A DNA stretch of 64,000 nt from an uncultured Prevotella sp. (GTDB taxonomy: Bacteria > Bacteroidota > Bacteroidia > Bacteroidales > Bacteroidaceae). Both the position numbers and the translations under genes were made by a program. Below are positions 53,567 through 62,982 of this stretch, in pieces. The notes under the pieces were generated by a model that made no database searches, was not told the origin of the DNA, and saw only the letters and a program-made list of their open reading frames with translations. Every line of letters begins with the position of its first letter. Positions within the stretch are counted from its first letter, which is position 1. Location of the stretch: contig CABUXJ010000005.1 in the NCBI GenBank assembly GCA_902495455.1, positions 1 through 64,000 of the forward strand, read 5' to 3'.

Positions 53567-56025
53567 AAGTTTTTATGATTATATTGTGCATCGTGTGCGG
53601 GGGGCTCGTTTCCTCCGCGCACGATTGCGTTTTGTCCGAATCCTTCGATCGCGGATGGCGCTTTACGCTCGCTGATTCGGCCGGAATGGCCGAGCCGGGA
53701 TATGACGATAGCCGGTGGCGGCTTCTCGATGTGCCACATGATTGGGCTATCGAAGGCGATTTCCATGCCGGCAATCCCTCAGGAGCGGGCGGAGGAGCGC
53801 TGCCCGGAGGCATAGGATGGTATCGGAAACATTTCCGTTCCGACGCTTCCGGACGTACATTCATAGCTTTCGACGGTGTCTATATGAACTCGACGGTCTT
53901 TGTCAACGGCCGTGAGGTGGGCTTCCGTCCGTATGGCTACAGCTCGTTTGAATATGACATAACGCCATACGTCAAGGCGGGCGACAATGTCGTTGCCGTG
54001 CGCGTGGACAACAGCGACCAGCCCAACAGCCGGTGGTACAGTGGATGTGGCATCTACCGCCACGTGTGGCTCACCGTGACTGAACGGCTGCGCATAGCCC
54101 ATTGGGGTGTTCATGTGATGACGGAGGCCGACGGTCGGATGACGGTCAGCACGGAGCTGGACGGCGAGGGTGCTGTCGGGGCTACGGTGCGCCATACCGT
54201 GATGGACGCTCAGGGCCGCAGTCTTGCTTCATCGTCGGCGCGGGTCAAGGCCACCGCCGGCGCGAAGGACTCACAGCGTCTCCGCATCCGCCGTCCGCAA
54301 ATGTGGTCTCCGGAGAGTCCCTATATATATAAGGTGCGGACAGAGGTCATCGTCGACGGCCGCACGGTTGACGAGGTTGTCACCGTGACAGGCTTCCGCT
54401 CGTTCCGTTTCGACGCTGCGACGGGCTTCTGGCTCAACGGCCGCAACGTGAAGATAAACGGCGTGTGCGAGCATCACGACCTCGGATGTCTCGGAGCGGC
54501 GTTCAACGAGGACGCCATGCACCGCAAGCTCGTACGGCTGAAGGCGATGGGATGTAACGCCATACGCTGCTCCCACAATCCTCCGGCGCCGGAACTGCTC
54601 ACGATGTGCGACACGATGGGATTTATCGTGATGGACGAGAGCTTCGACATGTGGCGCCGCCGCAAGACGAAGAACGACTATGCCCGTTTCTTCGACGAGT
54701 GGCATGAGCGCGACCTCAGCGACCTCGTACGCCGCGACCGCAACCATCCCTCCGTTCTGATGTGGTCCATCGGCAACGAGGTTCTTGAACAGTGGTCGTC
54801 GGCTGAGGCCGACACGCTGTCGCTCGAACAGGCCAATCTCATTCTCAATGCCGGTCATGACGCCTCGACGCTGGCCCGTGAGGGGGATATGAGCGTCAAC
54901 TCGCTGCTCACGCGCCACCTCGCCGACATCGTGCGCCGTCTCGACCCGACGCGCCCTATTACGGCGGGCTGCAATGAGCCGTCACCGGACAATCATCTTT
55001 TCCGGAGCAATGCGCTTGACATCGTCGGCTTCAACTATCATCATCAGTGGATTAAGGACGTGCCGGAGAAATTCCCCGGACAGCCGTTCATCCTGACTGA
55101 GAGTGTGTCGGCGCTGCAGACGCGCGACTTCTACATGATGCCAAGCGACTCTGTTTATGTCGCACCGGTGGAGTGGTGGCTGCCGTACACCGATCCGACG
55201 TTCATGTGCTCGGCCTACGACAACATGCACGCGGCGTGGAGCTCCACCCACGAGGAGACATGGGACGTGGTGAAGCATCAGCCCTACGTCAGCGGACAGT
55301 TCATCTGGACTGGCTTCGACTATATCGGCGAGCCGACGCCATACGGCTTCCCCGCCCGTTCGAGCTATTTCGGAATAATCGACCTTGCCGGCTTCCCGAA
55401 GGATGTGTATTATATGTATCAGAGCGAGTGGACGAATCGTCCCGTGCTCCATCTCTTTCCTCATTGGAACTGGCTGGAGGGACAGACCGTCGACCTTTGG
55501 TGCTACTACAGCCAGGCTGACGAGGTGGAGCTGTTCATCAACGGCCGCAGTCAGGGTGTGCGCCGCAAGGCCGACAGCCATCAGTATCACGTGATGTGGC
55601 GGGTGGCGTTTGAACCGGGCGAAGCAAAGGTGGTGGCTCGCCGCGACGGTAGGGTGGTGGCCGAACAGGTGAACCGCACCGCCGGCGCTCCTGCGGCGTT
55701 GCGCCTGTCCGTCGACTATCGTGGCCGCGACCTCACGTTCATCAACGCCGAAGTTGTCGACGAACGCGGAACGGTATGTCCGTGGGCCGAAAACATGATA
55801 GAGTTCAGCGCCGACGGCGAAGCAGAAATCGTGGCGACGGACAACGGATGCCAGACCTCAATGGAACGTTTCACCGCTCCCCGCCGCAAAGCCTTCTTCG
55901 GCCGCTGCATGGTAGTGGTGAAGGGAAAGGGCAACGTCCGCGCCAGAAGCATCGGGCTGAAGTCCGCGGAAGCCAAATCTCTGTCCGAAGGCTCTTCCGA
56001 CAGAGCGGTCGCATCCCTCCCATAA
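53563..56025 (+). CDS. GH2 glycosidase of the PUL, probable beta-galactosidase
   Basis: An 820-residue secreted enzyme (signal MKVFMIILCIVCGGLVSSA). Layout: jelly roll (FDRGWRFTLADSAGMAEPGYDDSRWRLLDVPHDWAIEGDF), Ig-like domain, barrel with Glu406 in WSIGNEVLEQ (acid/base) and Glu513 in FILTESVSAL (nucleophile), then C-terminal DUF4982-type beta domains. It is translationally coupled to the GH31 gene (ATGA overlap), which argues that both act on the same oligosaccharide. In a xyloglucan setting it would remove the galactose of L side chains. It shares its layout with the stand-alone GH2 at 12026-14431. Confidence 0.92.
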   Translation: MKVFMIILCIVCGGLVSSAHDCVLSESFDRGWRFTLADSAGMAEPGYDDSRWRLLDVPHDWAIEGDFHAGNPSGAGGGALPGGIGWYRKHFRSDASGRTFIAFDGVYMNSTVFVNGREVGFRPYGYSSFEYDITPYVKAGDNVVAVRVDNSDQPNSRWYSGCGIYRHVWLTVTERLRIAHWGVHVMTEADGRMTVSTELDGEGAVGATVRHTVMDAQGRSLASSSARVKATAGAKDSQRLRIRRPQMWSPESPYIYKVRTEVIVDGRTVDEVVTVTGFRSFRFDAATGFWLNGRNVKINGVCEHHDLGCLGAAFNEDAMHRKLVRLKAMGCNAIRCSHNPPAPELLTMCDTMGFIVMDESFDMWRRRKTKNDYARFFDEWHERDLSDLVRRDRNHPSVLMWSIGNEVLEQWSSAEADTLSLEQANLILNAGHDASTLAREGDMSVNSLLTRHLADIVRRLDPTRPITAGCNEPSPDNHLFRSNALDIVGFNYHHQWIKDVPEKFPGQPFILTESVSALQTRDFYMMPSDSVYVAPVEWWLPYTDPTFMCSAYDNMHAAWSSTHEETWDVVKHQPYVSGQFIWTGFDYIGEPTPYGFPARSSYFGIIDLAGFPKDVYYMYQSEWTNRPVLHLFPHWNWLEGQTVDLWCYYSQADEVELFINGRSQGVRRKADSHQYHVMWRVAFEPGEAKVVARRDGRVVAEQVNRTAGAPAALRLSVDYRGRDLTFINAEVVDERGTVCPWAENMIEFSADGEAEIVATDNGCQTSMERFTAPRRKAFFGRCMVVVKGKGNVRARSIGLKSAEAKSLSEGSSDRAVASLP

Positions 56026-56088
56026 TTCCCATAAGAAACCTATAAAAATCCCAAGAACTTCCACAACCCTAAAAAATAAAAAGAGACT

Positions 56089-58284
56089 ATGAAGAAAAGA
56101 TATTTATCAGTATTGCTGCTGGCCTTAGGCGCCATGACAGCATCAGCCCAGACGGCCAAGCCGCTCTATCTCGACGCCAAGGCGCCGATTGAGGAGCGTG
56201 TGAAGGATGCGCTCAGCCGCATGACCGTCCACGAGAAGATTCAGGTGCTTCACGCACAGAGTAAGTTCACATCGGCCGGAGTGCCGCGCCTCGGTCTGCG
56301 CCAGCTCAACATGGACGACGGCCCTCACGGAGTGCGCGAGGAGTTGGAGTGGAACTCCTGGTCGCCGGCCAAGTGGACCAACGACTCCATCGTTGCCTTT
56401 CCGTCTCTGACGTGTCTGGCCGCAACGTGGAATCCGGAACTGTCGGCCGTCTACGGCAATGCCGTCAGCGAGGAGTTCGCTTTCCGCTATAAGGACATCA
56501 TGCTCGGCCCGGGCGTCAATATAGCCCGCACGCCGCTCAACGGCCGCGCTTTCGAATACATGGGTGAGGACCCGTATCTGGCCGGCCGCATGGTCGTTCC
56601 CTATATCAAGAGCGCCCAGCAGAACGGCGTGGCGTGCTGTTTGAAGCACTTCGCGCTGAACAATCAGGAGATTGACCGCTTTGCCGTTGACGTCAAAGTG
56701 AGCGAGCGCGCACTGCGGGAGATTTATCTTCCGGCTTTCGAGCGTGCCGTGAAGGAAGCCAAGGTGTGGTCCATCATGGGCAGCTACAATCTGTGGCAGG
56801 GTGTCCACTGTTGTCAGAACGGCGCTCTTCTTAACGGTATACTCAAGAAAGAATGGGGCTTCGACGGTGCCGTGGTCAGCGATTGGGGCGGCGTCACCGA
56901 CACATGGCAGGCCGCTACGGGCGGTATGGACATAGAGATGGGTTCTTATACTGACGGTAAATTGAAGGAATCAGAGTTTACGTATGACGACTACTATCTA
57001 GCACGTCCTTTTGAGCGACTCATTAACGAGGGAAAGATACCGATGTCTGTACTTGACGATAAGGTGGCCCGCGTGTTGCGCACGATGTTCCGTACGTCGA
57101 TGAATCCCGATAAGGTCATTGGCAGCCAGTGCTCGGAGGCTCACTATGAGGCATGCCGCGCTATCGCCGAAGAGGGCATCGTGCTGCTGCGTAATCAGAA
57201 GAGCATACTTCCGCTCAACGCCGACAGCTACGGCCGCATACTTGTCGTAGGCGAGAACGCCACCCGTAGCCTGACCGAAGGCGGAGGTTCGAGCGAGCTG
57301 AAGACGTTGCGCGACATCTCGCCGCTGGAGGCGCTGAAGGCTCTATACGGCGATAAGATTGACTATGCGCAGGGCTATTCTTCCGGCCGTCCGCTCTATG
57401 ACCATGTGGACAAGGTGAAACCCGAACTGCTGGCGCAGCTAAAGGCCGAGGCTTTGGAGAAGGCGAAGAAGGCCGACCTTATCATCTTTATCGGCGGACT
57501 CAACAAGAACCACAAGCAGGACTGCGAGAACGGCGACCGCGAGAGCTACGACCTGTCGTTCGGACAGAACGAGCTCATCAGTGAGCTGGCTGCAATCCAA
57601 AAGAACACGGTGGCCGTTATGTTCGGCGGCAATCCGTACGCAACACCGTGGATTGACCGTGTTCAGGCTCTCGTGCATTGTTGGTATCTCGGTTCAGAGT
57701 CAGGAACGGCTCTTGCCAACATTCTGAGCGGCAAGGTATGCCCGAGCGGCAAGCTGCCCGTGACGTTCGCCAGAGCGCAAAACGACTATCCGTGTTTCAA
57801 GTACGGTACAATCGGTTATCCCGGCGACGGCAAGGAAGTACGCTATGACGAAGGCATCTATGTCGGCTACCGCCATTTCGACACACGTGGCGTGAAGACC
57901 CAGTACCCCTTTGGCTTCGGTCTGTCATACACGACATTCAAGTATGGCAAGCCGCAAATTGCAGCAAAGGGCAACGCCGCATGGACGGTTTCGGTCGACG
58001 TGACCAATACAGGCAAGTGTGAGGGCAAGGAGATTGTCCAGCTTTATATTGGTGACGAACAGTGCTCCGTTGACCGTCCGAAGAAAGAACTGAAGAATTT
58101 CGCAAAGGTGGCGCTCCGTCCGGGTGAGACAAAGACGGTGACAATGGACATCACCGAAGACGAACTCAAATTTTGGGATGAGACCTCTCACGGATGGAAA
58201 GTCGAACCGGGAAAGTTCTGTGCATACATTTGTGCTTCAGTCGATGACGTGCACGGTAAGGTAGTTTTTCAGTATAATAAATGA
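56089..58284 (+). CDS. GH3 beta-glucosidase
   Basis: Releases glucose from beta-linked gluco-oligosaccharides after side chains have been removed. The 731-residue secreted protein (signal MKKRYLSVLLLALGAMTASAQ) has the GH3 N-terminal barrel (RLGLRQLNMDDGPHGVREE, MLGPGVNIARTPLNGRAFEYMGEDPYLAG, KHFALNNQE) with nucleophile Asp265 in GAVVSDWGG. The alpha/beta sandwich (LVVGENATRSLTEGGGSSEL) and a C-terminal Fn3-like domain (GLSYTTFKYGKPQI...VKVEPGKF) follow. It follows GH2 by 63 nt and overlaps the YhcH-family gene by 4 nt. Confidence 0.94.
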   Translation: MKKRYLSVLLLALGAMTASAQTAKPLYLDAKAPIEERVKDALSRMTVHEKIQVLHAQSKFTSAGVPRLGLRQLNMDDGPHGVREELEWNSWSPAKWTNDSIVAFPSLTCLAATWNPELSAVYGNAVSEEFAFRYKDIMLGPGVNIARTPLNGRAFEYMGEDPYLAGRMVVPYIKSAQQNGVACCLKHFALNNQEIDRFAVDVKVSERALREIYLPAFERAVKEAKVWSIMGSYNLWQGVHCCQNGALLNGILKKEWGFDGAVVSDWGGVTDTWQAATGGMDIEMGSYTDGKLKESEFTYDDYYLARPFERLINEGKIPMSVLDDKVARVLRTMFRTSMNPDKVIGSQCSEAHYEACRAIAEEGIVLLRNQKSILPLNADSYGRILVVGENATRSLTEGGGSSELKTLRDISPLEALKALYGDKIDYAQGYSSGRPLYDHVDKVKPELLAQLKAEALEKAKKADLIIFIGGLNKNHKQDCENGDRESYDLSFGQNELISELAAIQKNTVAVMFGGNPYATPWIDRVQALVHCWYLGSESGTALANILSGKVCPSGKLPVTFARAQNDYPCFKYGTIGYPGDGKEVRYDEGIYVGYRHFDTRGVKTQYPFGFGLSYTTFKYGKPQIAAKGNAAWTVSVDVTNTGKCEGKEIVQLYIGDEQCSVDRPKKELKNFAKVALRPGETKTVTMDITEDELKFWDETSHGWKVEPGKFCAYICASVDDVHGKVVFQYNK

Positions 58285-58931
58285 ATAACAGAGAAAAAGG
58301 TGTTATGAAGCGAATAACGATGTTTTTGGCTGCGGTGATTGTCGCCCTAAGTGCGGTGGCGCAGGGCGTTTACACCCGAGAGTGCAACGACAAGGCTTTG
58401 CAGAAGAAGGCCATCAAGTGGATGAAAAAGGGGAAGTGGCGTAATGGATTTGCGGCTGCAGCACCCCATGAGAGTGTTAATGCTGTTGACTTTTATGAGC
58501 AGTATTCTAAGAACAAGGCACAGTGGGATGCCATGTTCCGCTGGTTGGCCGAAACGGATCTGCTGACCATACCCAAAGGCAAACATCCGATAGGTGACAC
58601 CGGCCTTGTCGCAAGCGTGGAAGACAGCGAGAATGGTCCATTGGCAAAGCGACGCAGCGAGAGCCACTATCACCACGTAGACTTCCAATATGTTGTCAAG
58701 GGTACCGAACGTTTCGGAATTATCGATCATGAGACGAGCACGCCTAATAGCAAATATCGTCCGGATGTCATACACTATGGCTATGATGTAGCCAAGGCGC
58801 GTTTTTATGATTCTACGCCGGATAAGTTTTTCATCTTCTTCCCGTCCGACTGGCATATAGCCAAGGTCAACAACGACGGCGATGACCAGACCATCCGTGT
58901 GATAGTAGTCAAACTGGATTATGTCGAATAA
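58281..58931 (+). CDS. Secreted YhcH/YjgK/YiaL-family protein
   Basis: A 216-residue protein of the cupin-like YhcH/YjgK/YiaL (EbgC-type) family. Recognisable segments are RRSESHYHHVDFQYVVKGTERFGIID, with its metal-binding-like His cluster and Glu, and KFFIFFPSDWHIAKV near the C-terminus. Most family members are about 150 residues and cytoplasmic. This one has a signal peptide (RITMFLAAVIVALSAVAQG) and an N-terminal helical extension. It starts inside the GH3 stop (ATGA), the last gene of the PUL, so it should act on sugars released there, possibly as a mutarotase/anomerase-like helper; the function of the family is not settled. ATG 58305 is a possible alternative start. Confidence 0.85.
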   Translation: MNNREKGVMKRITMFLAAVIVALSAVAQGVYTRECNDKALQKKAIKWMKKGKWRNGFAAAAPHESVNAVDFYEQYSKNKAQWDAMFRWLAETDLLTIPKGKHPIGDTGLVASVEDSENGPLAKRRSESHYHHVDFQYVVKGTERFGIIDHETSTPNSKYRPDVIHYGYDVAKARFYDSTPDKFFIFFPSDWHIAKVNNDGDDQTIRVIVVKLDYVE

Positions 58932-58955
58932 CGAAAAAACAGTACTGCCACAGAT

Positions 58956-60977
58956 ATGACACCGTCTCCCATACTGGCACTGCAGAGGCAACGTCAGTTG
59001 CTTGAGATAGAGTATGCCTCCGACAAAGAGGATTTTTTACGTCACACGGAGGCCATCGGCATCATGCGCAGGGTAAAGCGTGGTGATGCGTGGTGGCCAG
59101 TTCGAATAGGACGTAGCTATTATAATTCGCTCAATCAGCCTGTCGTGGAAGTATTTAGAACAGGCGATGAGGACATAGAGCACAATTTTGAGTTTGGCCG
59201 CCCGATAAGTTTCTTCACATTTGAAGAGACTTCATCGGCGGACCGTCGTCCCACCACATTCACACCGTTACATCCGAAACTGAAATCCACTGTCAGCTAT
59301 GTTGACGGCGACCGGATGGTTGTCACCCTGCCGGATGGTTTCAGTGTAGCAGACTTGCAAGGCCGTGAGCACGTCGGAGTGCAACTCTCGTTTGATGAAA
59401 CGAGCTACCGGTTGATGTTTGAGGCCCTCGACCGTACCATGCGGGCTAAAGGGCGGCTGGCCTATCTGCGCGACCTGTTCTATTCTTCGCAGATGGCAGA
59501 GACTCTCACATTTAGTCCTTTGAGTTTTCCTTACCTCAATCCCACCCAGGAACGGGCGGTCAACGAAGTGTTACGGGCAAAAGACGTGGCTGTCGTCCAC
59601 GGCCCTCCCGGTACGGGAAAGACGACAACTCTCGTCGAAGCCATATACGAAACGTTGCGCCGAGAGAGCCAGGTTCTGGTTTGTGCCCAAAGCAATATGG
59701 CCGTCGACTGGATCAGCGAGCAACTCGTCGACCGTGGTGTCAACGTACTGCGCATCGGTAATCCGACCAAGGTCAATGACAAAATGCTTTCCTTCACCTA
59801 CGAACGACGCTTTGAGGCCCATCCTGATTATCCGCAATTGTGGAGTATACGCAAGGCTATACGTGACTTGCGTGCTCATCGTCGCCGCGGCGACGAACGC
59901 TGGCATCAGAAGATGGAGAGCTTGAAGAGCCGTGCGACGGAGATCGAACTGCGCATAAACAACGAGTTGTTAGGTGAAGCCCGTGTCATTGCATCGACTC
60001 TGACGGGCAGTGCCAATCGCTTGTTGGATGGCATGAAGTTCAGGACGCTCTTCATTGATGAGGCGGCTCAGGCCCTTGAAGCCGCCTGCTGGATAGCCAT
60101 ACGCCGTGCGGCGCGTGTCATACTGGCGGGCGACCATTGCCAACTTCCACCCACAGTGAAAAGTTATGAGGCCATGCGTGGCGGGTTGGCCACTACGCTC
60201 ATGGAACGCATCGTGGAGCGAAAGCCGGAAGTCGTGACGCTGCTCACGGTGCAATATCGTATGAACGAGGACATCATGCGCTTCTCCAGCAACTGGTTTT
60301 ATGGTGGAATGGTGGAGTCTGCGCCTGAAGTCAGATATCGCGGCATATTGGATTATGACATTCCGATGGAGTGGGTCAGTCCCAGCGGTCAGTCTCCGGT
60401 GATACCGGAGGAAGTCGACGGTGTTGTCGATGCTGTATCCGAGACTGTCGGAGAGCCTGTCGGAACATCCTTGGGGGCTGCTGCCAAATCAGAGACAATG
60501 GGTGAAGAGTCGTCGCGCGACTACGTAGAGGAGTTTGCCGGTGAGAGCTTCGGGCGCATAAATAAGGCTGAAGCCGAAATAACGCTTGACACCCTTGAAG
60601 CATATTTCACCCGTATCGGCAAGCAGCGCATATTGGACGAGCGGTTGGATGTGGGCATCATTTCGCCATATAGGGCACAAGTGCAATATCTGCGTCGTCT
60701 GCTCATGAAGCGTGAATTCTTCAAACCGTTCCGTCGCTATATCTCCGTCAACACCGTCGACGGATTTCAGGGGCAGGAGCGGGACATCATTCTCATCTCG
60801 ATGGTGCGTGCCAACGACAACGGCGACATCGGATTTTTGCGCGATTTGCGCCGCATGAACGTGGCTATCACACGTGCCCGAATGAAACTCATCATCCTTG
60901 GTGACGCATCGACGATGACCCGCCATCGTTTTTATCGCCGTCTGTGGCAGTACATACGCGGCCTGCGCAACGGTTAG
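58956..60977 (+). CDS. SF1 helicase of the Upf1/IGHMBP2-like group
   Basis: A 673-residue ATP-dependent nucleic-acid helicase. N-terminal beta-rich domain with WWPVRIGRSYYNSLNQPVVEVFR (to about 200), Walker A GPPGTGKTTT (about 214-222), motif Ia VCAQSNMAVDWI, Walker B FIDEAAQALE (about 366), motif III ILAGDHCQLPPTV, then the second RecA domain with LLTVQYRMNEDIM, GIISPYRAQV, VNTVDGFQGQERDIILISMVR and NVAITRARMKLIILGD. A low-complexity acidic insert (about 470-540) interrupts the second domain. It begins 24 nt behind the PUL's last gene, so it may be read through from the PUL, but its role (DNA repair or RNA handling) should be unrelated. Confidence 0.92.
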   Translation: MTPSPILALQRQRQLLEIEYASDKEDFLRHTEAIGIMRRVKRGDAWWPVRIGRSYYNSLNQPVVEVFRTGDEDIEHNFEFGRPISFFTFEETSSADRRPTTFTPLHPKLKSTVSYVDGDRMVVTLPDGFSVADLQGREHVGVQLSFDETSYRLMFEALDRTMRAKGRLAYLRDLFYSSQMAETLTFSPLSFPYLNPTQERAVNEVLRAKDVAVVHGPPGTGKTTTLVEAIYETLRRESQVLVCAQSNMAVDWISEQLVDRGVNVLRIGNPTKVNDKMLSFTYERRFEAHPDYPQLWSIRKAIRDLRAHRRRGDERWHQKMESLKSRATEIELRINNELLGEARVIASTLTGSANRLLDGMKFRTLFIDEAAQALEAACWIAIRRAARVILAGDHCQLPPTVKSYEAMRGGLATTLMERIVERKPEVVTLLTVQYRMNEDIMRFSSNWFYGGMVESAPEVRYRGILDYDIPMEWVSPSGQSPVIPEEVDGVVDAVSETVGEPVGTSLGAAAKSETMGEESSRDYVEEFAGESFGRINKAEAEITLDTLEAYFTRIGKQRILDERLDVGIISPYRAQVQYLRRLLMKREFFKPFRRYISVNTVDGFQGQERDIILISMVRANDNGDIGFLRDLRRMNVAITRARMKLIILGDASTMTRHRFYRRLWQYIRGLRNG

Positions 60978-61207
60978 TCGGCTTGTCAACGGCTTTGTTT
61001 TTTATATGCCAACAGCGGATGGAGAGTGACACACATCACAAACAACAGACAGGGTCTCACACTCCATCCGTCTGGCATTTCTCGGGAAGGTATATCCGTC
61101 ATTTTAATGTGTCTGTGAGGCGTAATGTAAATGTTAAAAACTTGGAATTAATCTTACAAATGACCTTGGTTTTAACATAAATTCTGCATCACGTGGTCAC
61201 TCGCCCT

Positions 61208-61525
61208 CAAATTCTTTAAAATTTCGCGTGCATCTTTTTCTGTCTGAGCATCAGTGTGTTATGAGGGTAACCCATCAAAGTGTGCAATGATTTCGCAAAT
61301 TTTTCCAAGCAATAAGGGCCTTACGGCTCTGCAACGGGGCGCTCGTTGCATTGCAGCGGCGTGCTCGTTGTCTCCTGACGGCGTGCTTATTGCAGACCAA
61401 CGGGGCCCTTATTGCTCGGCCGTCTGGATTTTTCAGTTGAAAAATACGGCCCGAATGTTAAAACGAGGGCTTTGCCGCTCTGTTTTTGAAGGAATTTTAA
61501 ATGTTAAATTCGTGATATTATCATG
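61208..61525 (+). repeat. Interspersed repeat, copy C
   Basis: Starts CAAATTCTTTAAAATTTCGC, contains AATAAGGGCCTTACGGCTC, GCAACGGGGCGCTCGTTGCA, GCGGCGTGCTCGTTG, CAGACCAACGGGGCCCTTAT and ends near GTTAAATTCGTGATATTA. It is collinear with the reverse complement of copy B and shares its core with copy A. The 60978-61592 gap otherwise holds no supported gene. An ORF within it encodes KGLTALQRGARC...IADQRGPYCS, a string almost repeated in copy B, but I regard it as a by-product of the DNA repeat. Confidence 0.75.
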
Positions 61526-61592
61526 ACATGAAAAGTAACTTAAAATAGTATAATCAATGATGTTGAAGCCACCGGGATTCATATTTTATCAG

Positions 61593-61600
61593 TACTTTTG
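61593..61600 (+). promoter_or_regulatory. -7 promoter box of the C10 peptidase gene
   Basis: TACTTTTG fits TAnnTTTG. It leaves about 23 nt before ATG 61630 and almost none before an earlier in-frame ATG at 61612, so the later start is preferred. Confidence 0.55.
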
Positions 61601-61629
61601 CATAAAAACGAATGGATATCGACACGAGC

Positions 61630-62982
61630 ATGAAAAAGATATTTGTAGCATTGGTCACATTCATGACATTCCTTGTTACGGTTGCAGTCCAAGGTCAGGG
61701 TTACGTCTTTCCGCAGGAGGTCGCTCCGCTGCTTACCACGGAGTGGGGCCAGGAGTATCCTTATAATCGGATGTGTCCAACGGTCATGATAGACTCTGTG
61801 GAGAAGCATCTTTATGCCGGGTGTGGACCCTTGGTCATGTCGCAAGTCATACGTCGTTATGGACGGCCGTCACAAAGCACTCGTCTCGGCCACCGCTATC
61901 AGTGGTATCTGATGTCTGACAGCGTGACGGATACCCTCGATATTGCCGTTCAGGATGCCGTGGCACGGTTGATACGCGATTGCGGTACGGCGGCGGAGAC
62001 GAACTATCGGCTGAGTGCAAGTTCGACAAAACTGAACAGCGTGGTTACGGGGTTGAAGAGCCATTTCGGATATAACCGTTATATGCACATCTCCGACCGA
62101 GAATTCTATCCGGGCGAATCCGGAAGCAAAGCATGGAAGACACTTATATATAATGAGTTGAGGGCCGGACGCCCCGTAATCATACGTGGAGAAAAAAGCG
62201 CCTACAATGCCCATGTGTTCATCATTGACGGTTGTCGTGATTCGCTTGTACATGTCAACTGGGGGTGGGGAGGCCGTCGCAACGGATATTATCATCCCGA
62301 TACCCTCTATGGCTTTCGCGCTCACCAGCGGATGGTGACAGGAGTGACACCAGAGACCGTTCGTCCCACGACCAAACGTGTGGATGTCGAGCGGCCCGGG
62401 CGTCTGGCCTCCTATATCACCGATGATGACTGGCTTACGATGCAAAGTATCAAGGTGACAGGAAGTATCGGCCGCGAGGATATCGCCCTGTTGCGTCGGT
62501 TGTCTGGTGGAGGTGGTGGCGACAAGTCGTCACGTCGTGGAAATCTTGCCATCATCGACCTGAGTGAGAGCGTGATATTGACATTGCCTGACTCTGCGTT
62601 TTGTGGAAGTGAGCGTCTGACATATATATCCTTGCCTATAACGCTGCCGGAAATCGGCAACTATGCCTTTGCCGGTTGTTCCCATCTCAACGAGATACGC
62701 ATCCATACGCTTGTCAGTCACATTGGTCAAAGAGCTTTTTCGGGCTGTTTCAATCTCATCGAAGTCAAGCTGCCGCGCTCGTTGCGCACCATCGGTGCCA
62801 ACGCCTTCAACTCGTGTAACAGTCTGACCGAGGTGACGCTGCCACGGGGAGTGACGTCTGTCGGCAACGGGGCGTTCGCATACGCCCGTAATCTCCGTAA
62901 ACTCGTTGTACCCAAAGCACTTCGGGAGTTAGGGCATGGTGTTACGAAAGGGACAAAGGTGAAAAAAATGAATAGAATATGA
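61630..62982 (+). CDS. C10 (streptopain-like) cysteine peptidase fused to BspA-type leucine-rich repeats
   Basis: A 450-residue exported protein with signal peptide KKIFVALVTFMTFLVTVAVQGQG. The peptidase domain (about 25-245) has nucleophile Cys65 in YAGCGPLVMSQV, His195 in NAHVFIIDG, and the C10 signature VHVNWGWGGRRNGYY. The C-terminal part (about 330-440) carries LRR_5 repeats (ITLPEIGNYAFAGCSHLNEIRIH, VSHIGQRAFSGCFNLIEVKLP, LRTIGANAFNSCNSLTEVTLP). Cys65 lies only about 40 residues after the signal peptide, so the inhibitory prodomain seen in streptopain and most relatives is absent. It overlaps the ZIP gene by 4 nt. Confidence 0.88.
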   Translation: MKKIFVALVTFMTFLVTVAVQGQGYVFPQEVAPLLTTEWGQEYPYNRMCPTVMIDSVEKHLYAGCGPLVMSQVIRRYGRPSQSTRLGHRYQWYLMSDSVTDTLDIAVQDAVARLIRDCGTAAETNYRLSASSTKLNSVVTGLKSHFGYNRYMHISDREFYPGESGSKAWKTLIYNELRAGRPVIIRGEKSAYNAHVFIIDGCRDSLVHVNWGWGGRRNGYYHPDTLYGFRAHQRMVTGVTPETVRPTTKRVDVERPGRLASYITDDDWLTMQSIKVTGSIGREDIALLRRLSGGGGGDKSSRRGNLAIIDLSESVILTLPDSAFCGSERLTYISLPITLPEIGNYAFAGCSHLNEIRIHTLVSHIGQRAFSGCFNLIEVKLPRSLRTIGANAFNSCNSLTEVTLPRGVTSVGNGAFAYARNLRKLVVPKALRELGHGVTKGTKVKKMNRI

